Shown here: piece after piece, positions 44,756-53,194 of the stretch
Layout: the number at the start of each line of letters is the position of its first letter
Position numbering within the stretch: position 1 is the stretch's first letter
DNA from: Nannocystis pusilla
Lineage (GTDB): Bacteria > Myxococcota_A > Polyangia > Nannocystales > Nannocystaceae
Assembly: GCF_026626665.1 (NCBI RefSeq)
Contig: NZ_JAPNKE010000002.1
Location: 7,293,168-7,357,167 of the forward strand
DNA length: 64,000 bases
Direction of reading: 5' to 3'
Notes under the pieces: generated by a model
What the model was told of the DNA's origin: nothing
The model's input: only the letters and a program-made list of their open reading frames with translations
Databases searched by the model: none
Position numbers and translations under genes: made by a program

Positions 44756-45952
44756 ATGGCGATCGACAGCGACCTGGCTTCACGGCTGGCCATGCAGTAC
44801 GAGCCGACGACGTATCGCCGGCGGATCGCCGGGCACGACGTCATCATCCACTGTCATCACTACAACGCGCGGCTGCAGCGGACCCTCGAGGGCGCGCGCG
44901 GCATCGACGGCAAGGGCCTGATCGTCGGCGCCGCCGAGACCGTGTTCGCCGACCAACTCGCGCGGGCGCTGCGCCCCGAAGACGACGAGGCGCAGCGCTG
45001 GGCCGTGGCCGAGCAGCTCTACCGCCACCTCGGCTTCGGCCGCATCGACCTGTCGCAGATCGGCGCCGACGTGGTCACCGCCGACTCGTCGCACTTCGTC
45101 GAGGGCTGGCTCGCCGGCCTCGGCGAGAGCGGCGAGAACGTGTGCAGCTTCACCGAGGGCTACGTGCAGGGCGCCGTGCACGCCGTCACCGGCGCCGCGG
45201 TGCGCGTGCGCGAGGTCGAGTGCATGGCCCGCGGCGCCGAGCGCTGCCGCTTCGAGGTCGACCGCGGCGAGCGCCCGCCGGTGGCCCCGAACCGCAAGGA
45301 CTTGGCGATCCCGGCCCCGCGCGAGCCCGGCGCCCACTGGCTGCGCTCGCCGCACGTCGACGAGCAGGCGATCATCGACGCCGTCGTCGGCATGCCGATG
45401 GTCGGCGACGAGGCGGGCCTCATCCCCGCCTTCAGCGTGTATCTGGCCAACATGCCGGCCGACTTCTACAACCGGATCTGCATCGGCTTCGTCGAGGCCA
45501 TGCGCGCGCTCGGCCGCGACAAGGCCGCCATCCGCCTGCTGATCTCCGACGCCGAGCACTGCGGCATGAACACCTTCCGCGGCATCATGCACTCGCCCGA
45601 GTGGGACGGCCTCATCGCCCCCATGGTGCGCGACCGGTCCGACGCCCTGCACGCCATCATCGCCATCAGCAACGCCCTCGGCTGGGGCGACTGGCACGTC
45701 ACCGCCCACACCCCGCGCTCGCTCGCGCTCGAGTCGCGCTACGGCTACGAGGCCGTCGGCTACCGCGAGTACCGCGGCCTGGCCGCCACCCCGCAGTGCG
45801 CCATGCTCACCGGCGTCGCCGCCGGCGTCATGGAGCTCGTCTACGGCGAGGGCACCGTCGAGGAGCGCTACGGCACCTTCAACGCCCGCGAGGAGCGCTG
45901 CGTCAGCTGCGGCGAGCCCTCGTGCAACTTCGCCGTCGAGCAGGTGGAGTAG
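44756..45952 (+). CDS. V4R-domain sensor protein
   Basis: A 398-aa protein with two V4R (4-vinyl-reductase-type) small-molecule-binding domains. The first covers residues ~80-180 (HFVEGWLAGLGESGENVCSFTEGYVQGAV ... ECMARGAERCRFEV); the second is C-terminal (MLTGVAAGVMELVYGEG ... EERCVSCGEPSCNFAVEQ), with the paired-Cys motif typical of V4R proteins. The middle domain is unrecognised. ATG 44756 has GAGGAGG six bases upstream; the ATG six bases earlier sits too close to it. It is followed by a small gene and a hybrid histidine kinase, so it probably feeds a ligand signal into that kinase. Confidence 0.82.
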   Translation: MAIDSDLASRLAMQYEPTTYRRRIAGHDVIIHCHHYNARLQRTLEGARGIDGKGLIVGAAETVFADQLARALRPEDDEAQRWAVAEQLYRHLGFGRIDLSQIGADVVTADSSHFVEGWLAGLGESGENVCSFTEGYVQGAVHAVTGAAVRVREVECMARGAERCRFEVDRGERPPVAPNRKDLAIPAPREPGAHWLRSPHVDEQAIIDAVVGMPMVGDEAGLIPAFSVYLANMPADFYNRICIGFVEAMRALGRDKAAIRLLISDAEHCGMNTFRGIMHSPEWDGLIAPMVRDRSDALHAIIAISNALGWGDWHVTAHTPRSLALESRYGYEAVGYREYRGLAATPQCAMLTGVAAGVMELVYGEGTVEERYGTFNAREERCVSCGEPSCNFAVEQVE

Positions 45953-45959
45953 CCGCCGC

Positions 45960-46229
45960 ATGCACCGCGAGAAGGTCCCCGCGTGCGTGCATCCGGAGAC
46001 CTACAAGTACTTCCTCGAGCGTGACGCGGTGATCCCGACCTGGCAGAGGCTGGCCGCTCGCTGGGGCGAGCCGCGTCACAACCCGAGCTTTCGCACCATG
46101 GAGATCGCCGCCCCGCGGTTCACCTTGCGCAGCACCGTGCTCGGCAACCCCATCACCGTCCTGCGGCGCCGCGAGTGCACCGCCGACGACGTCGCCGAGC
46201 TGCACGCGCTGCTGGGGTACCACGAATGA
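45960..46229 (+). CDS. Small hypothetical protein between V4R sensor and kinase
   Basis: An 89-aa soluble protein beginning MHREKVPACVHPETYKYFLERD. GGAG, seven bases upstream, overlaps the end of the V4R gene. It has a helix-strand-helix pattern with FTLRSTVLGNPITVLRRRE in the middle. No family is recognised. Its stop overlaps the kinase start by ATGA, so the three genes are translationally coupled and it is likely an adaptor or regulator in the same signalling route. Confidence 0.65.
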   Translation: MHREKVPACVHPETYKYFLERDAVIPTWQRLAARWGEPRHNPSFRTMEIAAPRFTLRSTVLGNPITVLRRRECTADDVAELHALLGYHE

Positions 46230-48085
46230 CGAGCGACCGCGCCGGCGCGACCTCCTGGGCCCACGAGCTCGAGCTCGACGCCGAGCTGCGGATCGTCGCC
46301 GTCGACCCGCAGCTGTGCGCCCGCCTCGGCTGCGCCAGCGGCACCCTGGTCGGCCAGGGCCTCGACGAGCTGTTCTCGCCGCGCGACCGCAAGGGCCAGC
46401 GCCTCTTCTACCAGGCCCTGAGCCGCGCCGACGAGGCCGGCCTCGACCTCCTCATCACGCTGCAGATCGGCGGCCAGGAGGTGCTCTCGCGCATGCAGAT
46501 GGTCCCGCGCGACCGCCAGTGGCTGGCCCGCGTCGAGCCGCTGACCGCCGACGGCAACCTCGTCTACCAGCTCTACTCGGCGCAGGAGCGGTGGGCCCAC
46601 ATCGTCAAGCGCAGCACCGAGGGCGTGGTCGTGCTCGACCCGGAGGGCCGGATCGTCGACTCCAACGCCGCCTTCTTCGAGATCATGCGCTTCCGCTCGG
46701 CCCACGGCGTCATCCTCAGCGAGGAGGCGCTGCGCGGGCGCCCGCTGCGGCCGCTGCTCACCGCCCACGGCTCCGGCTCGGGCCCGCTGGCCGAGCACCT
46801 GCAGAGCCCCGCCGCGACCCGCGACCGCTTCGCCGCCGAGCTGGCGTGGGGCGACCGCTGGCTCGACATCACCGTCACCCCGCTGCAGCTGCCGGTGCGC
46901 GGCTTCGTCGGCCTGTGCGTCACGCTGCGCGACGTCACCGAGCGTCGCCAGGCCGAGATCTTGCTGCGCCAAAAAGAGGCCGCCGAGGCGGCCAGCATCG
47001 CCAAGAGCCGCTTCCTCGCCAACATGAGCCACGAGCTGCGGACCCCGCTCAACGCCATCATCGGCTACAGCGACCTGCTGCTCGAGGAGGCCGAGGCGCG
47101 CGGCGACCACGAGAGCGTCGGCGACCTCAAGCGGATCGGCATCGCCGGCGTGCACCTGCTCGAGCTCATCAGCAGCATCCTCGACCTGACCAAGATCGAG
47201 GCCGGGCGCATGGAGGTGTGGCCCGAGCGCTTCAGCTGCCGCGCGCTGGTCCAGGGCGTCACCTCGGCGCTCGAGACCCTGGCGCAGCAGCGGGGCAACC
47301 GCATCGAGCTGCGGATCCCCCGCGAAGTCGGCTTCATGGTCACCGACATGCTGAAGCTGCGCCAGGTGCTCTTCAACCTGATCGGCAACGCCATCAAGTT
47401 CACCGAGCGCGGCACCATCCGCGTCGGCGTGCGGCGCATGACGCAGGACGAGCGCGACTGGATGGAGATCGCGGTCGCCGACTCCGGCATCGGCATCGCC
47501 GCCGAGGCCCTGCCGCGCCTGTTTCAAGAGTTCACGCAGGCCGACGCCTCGACCACCCGCCGCTACGGCGGCGCCGGCCTCGGCCTGTCGATCGCCCGCG
47601 AGTTCTGCCGCCTCATGGGCGGCGACATCACCGCCACCAGCGTCCCCGGCGAGGGCTCGACCTTCACCATCACCGTGCCCACCGAGCTCGACGTCGCCGC
47701 CCCGCCGCCCGACGCCACCGCCCCGCCGCAGGGCCCCGTCCTCGTCATCGACGACGACCCCGCCACCCTCGAGCAGGTCCAGCGCGGCCTGCAGGGCGAG
47801 CACGTCCCCGTGATAAGCTGCACCAGCGCCTCGCAGGGCCTGTCGCTGGCCAAGTCCGTGCGCCCGCAGGCGATCGTGCTCGGCATCGCCGTCCCCGACG
47901 ACGACGCCTGGAACGCCCTGGTCCAGCTGCGCAGCGACATCGGCCTGCGCAGCGTCCCGGTGATCGTCGCCTCGCTGCTCGACGAACAGGCCCGCGCCCT
48001 GGTCCTCGGCGCCTCCGCCTACGTCGGCAAGCCGATCGACCGCGACCACCTGCTCACGGCCCTCGCCCAGGTCCGCGCGGCCTGA
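46226..48085 (+). CDS. PAS hybrid histidine kinase with degenerate receiver
   Basis: A 619-aa cytosolic kinase. Two PAS-like domains (residues ~5-110 and ~130-245, the latter with STEGVVVLDPEGRIVDSNAAFFEIM) precede the HisKA/HATPase core: FLANMSHELRTPLNAIIGYS near residue 265, N box NLIGNAIKFTERG, D-S-G-I-G and GGAGLGLSIAREFC. These are intact, so autophosphorylation is expected. The C-terminal receiver (~504-619) keeps the acidic pair (VIDDD) and the Lys (GKPID), but the phospho-acceptor Asp is Gly (AIVLGIAVPDDD). It therefore cannot be phosphorylated normally and may act as a docking domain. The gene is coupled to the V4R pair upstream. Confidence 0.88.
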   Translation: MTSDRAGATSWAHELELDAELRIVAVDPQLCARLGCASGTLVGQGLDELFSPRDRKGQRLFYQALSRADEAGLDLLITLQIGGQEVLSRMQMVPRDRQWLARVEPLTADGNLVYQLYSAQERWAHIVKRSTEGVVVLDPEGRIVDSNAAFFEIMRFRSAHGVILSEEALRGRPLRPLLTAHGSGSGPLAEHLQSPAATRDRFAAELAWGDRWLDITVTPLQLPVRGFVGLCVTLRDVTERRQAEILLRQKEAAEAASIAKSRFLANMSHELRTPLNAIIGYSDLLLEEAEARGDHESVGDLKRIGIAGVHLLELISSILDLTKIEAGRMEVWPERFSCRALVQGVTSALETLAQQRGNRIELRIPREVGFMVTDMLKLRQVLFNLIGNAIKFTERGTIRVGVRRMTQDERDWMEIAVADSGIGIAAEALPRLFQEFTQADASTTRRYGGAGLGLSIAREFCRLMGGDITATSVPGEGSTFTITVPTELDVAAPPPDATAPPQGPVLVIDDDPATLEQVQRGLQGEHVPVISCTSASQGLSLAKSVRPQAIVLGIAVPDDDAWNALVQLRSDIGLRSVPVIVASLLDEQARALVLGASAYVGKPIDRDHLLTALAQVRAA

Positions 48086-48110
48086 CGGCGTCTATCGGAA
48101 TGAGAGGAGA

Positions 48111-48128
48111 CATGTCCCGATGGACATG
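48111..48128. repeat. Short palindrome CATGTC-N6-GACATG after the hybrid kinase
   Basis: Perfect arms around CCGATG, 26 bases past the kinase stop, followed by another CATGTCT at 14-base spacing. The remaining ~190 bases to the next gene show nothing recognisable. Confidence 0.85.
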
Positions 48129-48317
48129 TCTCCACGATCGGCCGCTCCCAGCGCTCGGACTATCTCATGTATGTCCTCGAGGTCGATCTCGGGCGTGGAG
48201 CGAAGCTCTTCGACGAGGGTCGTGAATCGCTGTCGCAACGTGCTCTCCGTCTCGCGTGAGATGGGCCGCGACGGGCACGCCGAGGCGTCGTCCCGTGCGG
48301 CGCTCGGGCGAAACGAT

Positions 48318-50302
48318 CTACTTCGACTTCGCGGACCGCCCCTTCTTCGACGGCGACTTCTTCGCCGCCGGCTTCTTCGCCGCCTTCACGGTCTTCTTCG
48401 CCGCCGTCTTCTTCGCCGCCGTCTTCTTCGCCGCCGTCTTCTTCCCGGCCTTCGCAGTCTTCTTCGCCGCCGTCTTCTTCGCCGCCGTCTTCTTCGCCGC
48501 CGTCTTCTTCCCGGCCTTCGCAGTCTTCTTCGCCGCCGACTTCTTCGCCGCCGTCTTCTTCGCCGCCGTCTTCTTCGCCGCCGACTTCTTCGACGCCGAC
48601 TTCGTGGCCGCCGTCTTCTTCGCCGCCGACTTCTTCCCGGCCTTCGCAGTCTTCTTCGCCGCCGACTTCTTCGACGCAGCTCGCTTCGCCGCCGACTTCT
48701 TCGCCGCCGTCTTCTTCCCGGCCGTCTTCTTCGCCGCAGCTCGCTTCGACGTCGACTTCTTCGCCGCCGCTCGCTTCGCCGCCTTCTTCGCAGGCGTATT
48801 TCTGGACGCCGTCTCCTCCGCAGCCGCCGTCTCCTCCTCCACAGCCGTCTCCTCCTCCACAGCCGTCTCGGTCTCCTCCTCCGCAGCCGCCGCCGTCTCC
48901 TCCTCCGCAGCCGCCTCGGTCTCCTCCTCCGCCGGCTGCTCGTCCTCCGCCTGCGCCCCCGTCTTCGCTTCCGCGCTCACCGCAGGCACGGTCACGGTGT
49001 GCAGCACGCCCGGCGGCAGGTCCTCCGCGCGCAGCTCGAGCCACGGCACCTCCTCTTCTTCGCTCACCTGCGCCAGCTTGAAGCGCTCGTGGCGGCGGTC
49101 GCGTTCGAACACGTAGAGGCCGTCGTCATCGACCGGGTCCGCCGTCAGCGCCGGCGGTCCGCCGGCGAACTTGTCGACCTGCTGGAGCGGCGCACCCGCC
49201 TCGTCCAGCGCGCGCAGCAGGATGAGCTGATCGAGGAAGCTCCGCAGCGGCACGCGCCTGAGGCCCTGCGCCTCGATCCAGCGCTCGACCGCCTCGGCGT
49301 CCCCACCGTGGAACCCGTTGACGTAGGTGCCCCCGATGAGCGCCCCGCCGCGCGGCACCTCGTCGGGTCGCAGCGTATTTGCGAACGCCTCGGACCGCGC
49401 CGCGATCGCCGTCACCTGGTGGGCGATCTGCATCGCCGCGTCGACGTCGGCGTGCTCGTCTTCGGGGATCGCCGCGAGCATCGCGTCGATGGCCGGACTG
49501 TCGTCGCGCGCGGTGAAGAACAGGCACCGCCGCACGCTCGAATCGGGCGGCAGATCGCGGGTCAAAAACTCGGGCACCTCGTCGAGGCGGTACACCAGCA
49601 ACGTCTCCGGGCCCTCGCCTCCGCGACTCTCGCCGCCGCCTGCGACTCGGCCTGCGCCCGCGCGGCCTGCAGCTCGAGGAACACCGCGTCGGTCTCGGGC
49701 GGCAGGTACCACGGAACCGCCTCCGCCGCGTACTCGAGCTCCTGCTCCGGCGGCCCGTCCGGGCCCCAGTAGGCCGCGGACAACGCGTCCTCCGTGTTGC
49801 CGAACTGGAACACGCGACCGACGCCGGTAAGCTGCCGCGCCAGCTCGAACGCCCGCTCCAGCTCGGCGTCCGGCGGGGACGCCACGGCCTTCGAGGCCCG
49901 ACGCACGAGCTGCAAGAGGGCCCCGTCCGCCGTCTCGGGGGCGTCGTCGGTCGCATGGAGATAGACCTCGGAGTCGGCCCAGTCGCAGTCCCACTCGTCC
50001 TCGGCGGGGTCGAGCACGTGCGCCGCCACGATCGAGCTGCCGCGCGCGGCGAGGGAGCGCGTCACCGCGACGAACTCCGCGAGCGCATCGCCGGCATCGA
50101 CCTCGACGCGGCGCGTCGGGTACCACAGGTGGCGCCCGTCGAAGCAGCGGTAGAACTGGGCCGCGAGCTCGGGCGCCGCGCCGGGCGCGAGCCGCAGGAC
50201 CACCTTGATGGTGATCATGTCGGCGTTGCCGCCGGGCCAGCGATCGAAGGTGCGGAAGTAGAAGACAGCCTTCCGGAAGGTGAACTCGTCGGGGGTCGTC
50301 AT
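48318..50302 (-). CDS. Protein with histone-H1-like Lys/Ala tail (frame break)
   Basis: A 661-aa protein after a one-base gap in the G/C run near 49611 is repaired (EARGPETLLVYRLDEVPEF). Residues ~1-450 form a folded region of unknown family with two similar-sized halves (ALIGGTYVNGFHGGDAEAVERWIEAQGL). A strongly acidic Glu/Ala stretch follows (~455-495). The last ~160 residues are almost pure AAKKTAAKK-type repeats ending SKKGRSAKSK, like the C-terminal tail of eukaryotic-type histone H1 and bacterial AlgP/HctB proteins. Binding of DNA or another polyanion is expected for the tail, and the acidic stretch may fold back on it. ATG 50302 (MTTPDEFTFRK) was chosen as the first Met of the coherent protein. 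Confidence 0.7.
48330..48800 (-). repeat. Low-complexity AAKK-coding region
   Basis: Short imperfect repeats of TTCTTCGCCGCCG type encode the Lys/Ala tail. Repeat number is likely variable between strains and liable to collapse in assembly. Confidence 0.85.
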
Positions 50303-50471
50303 GGGGTCGCACGGATTTAACCCGTGAGAGCGCGCGGGACAAGGCGAGAATCCCCAGGCGATCCGCGAGCATCGCGGGGGATCGCCCGACGAGCTCGGTA
50401 GAGCCTCGCAGCGCCACAATCCGATGTTCTCCTCGTCTCGCCCGCGAGCGCGGATTCGCCCTCAATCATGG

Positions 50472-50489
50472 CATGACTGAAAGGTCATG
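50472..50489. repeat. Palindrome CATGAC-N6-GTCATG overlapping a stop codon
   Basis: A variant of the window family in which GTCC is replaced by GAC-T. Perfect six-base arms around TGAAAG overlap the stop codon of the AraC-like gene (50485-50487). It could serve as a terminator hairpin. Confidence 0.7.
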
Positions 50490-51395
50490 TCATCGCATTG
50501 CCGAGCCCGCCGAGGCGCTGCACCGGCACGTGCACCACGCAGCGCGAGCGTTCGAACCGCGACGCGTGCCACACCGCTGGGTCGAACAGCGTCACCACCG
50601 GCGCGAAGCGCCAGCGCAGCGCCGAGCCCGGCAGCCAGTCGCGGAAGATCCACGTCATGAGCGCGTGGATCCCCGCCATCGCCCCCTCGTAGCGGAAGCG
50701 GGCGGACCAGCCGGCCTGCATGCGCCACGGCGAGAACCCTGGCGGGGCCTTTTCGCCGTACCCGAGGCGGATGCACCGGTACTCGCGCGGCAGCCCTGCG
50801 TCTTGTTTTTTTGAAAAGAAACCCCACGGCGGTGACGCGGCCGCCAGCTCCCACGTCGACGCGGGCGGCTCGACGGTGTAGAGCCGGCGCCACGCCGCGG
50901 CGATCGCCGCGTCGTCGAACCGCGCCGCCACCACGCTCACCGCCGAGGACAGCGGTCCGAAGCGCACGATCTCCGGCGACTCCAGGAGCCCCTCCGGCCG
51001 CCCTCGCAGGGCCCCTGCGGCCGCGGAGCGGCCCCTCTCGGCCCGCGCGGGCGGCCACGCATCGCGCTCGGCGGCACCCCGAACGCGCGCACGAAGGCGC
51101 GGCGGAACGCCTCGTGCGACGCGTACCCGGCCTCCTCCGCCACGACCTCCAGCGCCTTGCCCGGGGCGGACGCCAGCTCGTGCGCCGCCCGCTCGAGCCG
51201 CAGCGTCCGCAGCCAGCGCAGCGGCGGCTGCCCGACCACCGTCTGGAACGCGCGGGCGAAGTGCGACGGATCGTAGCCGACGCGCCCCGCCATCGCCTCG
51301 ACCGTCCACGGCTCGTCGGGTGCGTCCTGCAGCTCGAGCAGCAGCACCGCCAGGGCCGCGCGCGCCTCCGGTCCGACCGCGTACGCCCGGCTCAT
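50485..51395 (-). CDS. AraC-family regulator with GyrI-like effector domain (frame break)
   Basis: A 303-aa transcription regulator after repair of one missing base between ~51000 and 51045. The N-terminal ~115 residues carry two helix-turn-helix units (PWTVEAMAGRVGYDPSHFARAFQ and KALEVVAEEAGYASHEAFRRAF) in the AraC/XylS layout, here placed first as in the Rob/SoxS type. The C-terminal ~165 residues have the strand pattern of the GyrI-like effector-binding domain (IVRFGPLSSAVSVVAARF, ACF motif replaced). Such proteins sense drugs or hydrophobic ligands. It faces away from the lipoprotein gene at 51497, ~100 bases off, which could be a target. Confidence 0.75.
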
Positions 51396-51496
51396 CCTGC
51401 GCCTCCCGTCATTCCCAGGACCGGTAGGGGTCGCGCCGTCGACGGGCGATACAACCCTCGCGCCGCGGCCCGCGTCGCGTCATCGAGGAGTCGTCC

Positions 51497-52063
51497 ATGC
51501 CGTCCGAGTACGTCCACAGGGCCGCGTTCGTCGCGTTGGCCGTCGCCGCGTTCGCCTGCAAGCACCCCGAACAATCGACCCCGCCTCCCGCCGTCGCCGC
51601 AACATACTACGTCGGCACCACCGCCACCACGTCGCCCGACGGCGCGCAGCCCTACGGCCCGCCGAAGACCATCGCCGTGCGCCGCACCGTCGATCCCGCG
51701 CAGGACCGCATCGAGGAGCTCGTCGTCCACCCCGGCGAGCAGTTCTTCACCGAGCTGCGGCGCCGTCCCGGCGACACCGCGGTGTTCACGACCACCGACC
51801 GCGCCGGCAGCTTCAGCGGCACGGTCCGCTTCACCGGCCCCGAGTGGGCCTGGACCGCGTGGACCTACGACATCGCCATGAGCGACGGCTCCGGCAAGCT
51901 GCAGGGCAGCGGCCGCCTCGGCGCCCGCAGCCTCGACACCGACAAGCTGTTCGTCAGCCCCGACGGCCAGCCCCGCGCGCGCATCGTCGAGCACCTCGAG
52001 CAGGTCGACGAGCCCACCTACGCGAGCACCCGCGACCAACTCCTGCCGACCGATCCATCATGA
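51497..52063 (+). CDS. Putative lipoprotein
   Basis: A 188-aa protein with an N-terminal hydrophobic stretch followed by A-F-A-C near residue 21, a probable lipobox. The rest is beta-rich with no recognised domain (FTELRRRPGDTAVFTTTDRAGSFSGTVRFTGPEW). The upstream 100 bases separate it from the divergent AraC-like regulator. The stop is followed immediately by palindromes of the window family. Confidence 0.7.
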   Translation: MPSEYVHRAAFVALAVAAFACKHPEQSTPPPAVAATYYVGTTATTSPDGAQPYGPPKTIAVRRTVDPAQDRIEELVVHPGEQFFTELRRRPGDTAVFTTTDRAGSFSGTVRFTGPEWAWTAWTYDIAMSDGSGKLQGSGRLGARSLDTDKLFVSPDGQPRARIVEHLEQVDEPTYASTRDQLLPTDPS

Positions 52064-52065
52064 CA

Positions 52066-52135
52066 TGACCCGAAGGTCAGATGGACATTCGCCGACGACC
52101 GCGCTCGCTCGACGACGACATGTCCCGAGGGACAT
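52066..52135. repeat. Two palindromes after the lipoprotein gene
   Basis: TGACCCGAAGGTCA at 52066-52079 and ATGTCCCGAGGGACAT at 52120-52135, each with perfect five- to six-base arms. The first begins three bases past the stop codon of the lipoprotein gene, and both lie in the gap to the convergent HTTM gene, fitting a bidirectional terminator. Confidence 0.75.
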
Positions 52136-52173
52136 TCGCTCGCTCCGCCGCTCCGCCGCCGAACCGTGATGGA

Positions 52174-53001
52174 TCACCCGCGCGCCCTTCGCCGCTGCCA
52201 CCACTCCGGCCACGGCAGCAGCACGACGACGACCAGCAAGATCATCGGCCGGAAGTCGATGTGCAGCACCTGGTCGATGCCCACGTGCAGCGCCACCAGC
52301 CCGGCCGCCAGCCAGGGCTGGAGGCGCGGCAGCGGCACCAGCAGGACGGCGGCCAGCTCGATCGCCAGCGCCGCGGTCGCCAGCGCCGCGGCCACCCGCG
52401 CGTCGCCGATCGCCCACGCCCGCACCAGGCTGTCGGAATCGCCGAGGCGCCACAGCCACAGCTGCAGCGCGGTCCCGTCGGCCCAGCGCCACCCGGACGT
52501 CAGCACCTTGTTCAAGCCGGCGCCGGCGTAGAAGCACGCCAGCACGAACACCGCCCCCTCGCGGACCCACCGCGGCGCCTGCCCCGGCTCCGCGCGCGCG
52601 TGCTCGTGGGCGACCAGCACCACCAGCAGCCACAGCGGCGGCACGAACTTGTGGCGGAACCACGGCAGGTCCTCCCAGTACAGCGAGCCGAGGGTCAGCA
52701 TCCCCAGCGCGGTCGCCCAGGCCGCGATCAGCCTGACCGTTCGCGCATGTCCGATGAGCCATGTCGCCGCCCCACCCCACAGCAGCGCGCGCCCCAGCCA
52801 CAGCAGCGCCGGCGACGACCACCACGCCGTCGGCACCACCAGCCCCGCCGCCGACACCGTCGCGTCCTTGGGCAGCGAGGTCCAGCGCAGGTCGACCTCG
52901 AGCGACAGCCACAGCGCCGCCGCGATCGTCGCCCCGCGCAGGCCGGCGGCGAACAGCGCCGGCTCGCGCTCGAACAGTCTCGCCCAGGGCCCGCCGCGCA
53001 C
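52174..53001 (-). CDS. HTTM-family membrane protein
   Basis: A 275-aa membrane protein from GTG 53001 with about six hydrophobic helices and the HTTM signature region (FYAGAGLNKVLTSGWRWADGTALQLWLW), a domain related to vitamin-K-dependent gamma-carboxylase membrane halves. An in-frame ATG at 53211 would add ~70 Arg-rich residues that look non-coding, so the later start is preferred, though uncertain. The conserved H-K-F-V-P-P and HVGIDQVLHIDFRPM segments are present. HTTM proteins of this size are of unknown function. It is divergent from the CHAT gene, with ~190 bases between. Confidence 0.72.
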   Translation of the reverse strand: MRGGPWARLFEREPALFAAGLRGATIAAALWLSLEVDLRWTSLPKDATVSAAGLVVPTAWWSSPALLWLGRALLWGGAATWLIGHARTVRLIAAWATALGMLTLGSLYWEDLPWFRHKFVPPLWLLVVLVAHEHARAEPGQAPRWVREGAVFVLACFYAGAGLNKVLTSGWRWADGTALQLWLWRLGDSDSLVRAWAIGDARVAAALATAALAIELAAVLLVPLPRLQPWLAAGLVALHVGIDQVLHIDFRPMILLVVVVLLPWPEWWQRRRARG

Positions 53002-53194
53002 CCGCGCAGCGTAACCGACCTCGTGCCCGGCGCGGAAGCGACCTCCGCAACCGCGACTCTCTCGCGCACGGACCGCCCTGAACGCGGTCCCCGGCGCGTC
53101 CGCGCACCGACGCGAATGTGTCGGCAGTCGCCCCGCGACCGCGACGGCTCGCGCAAACCTCGGGACCCTCCATTCGTGGTAAAACCGTTTCACG

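Noticed and set aside
48330..48800. Possible satellite or mobile element
   Set aside because: The repeats encode a Lys/Ala tail in frame with a long gene and have no terminal inverted repeats.
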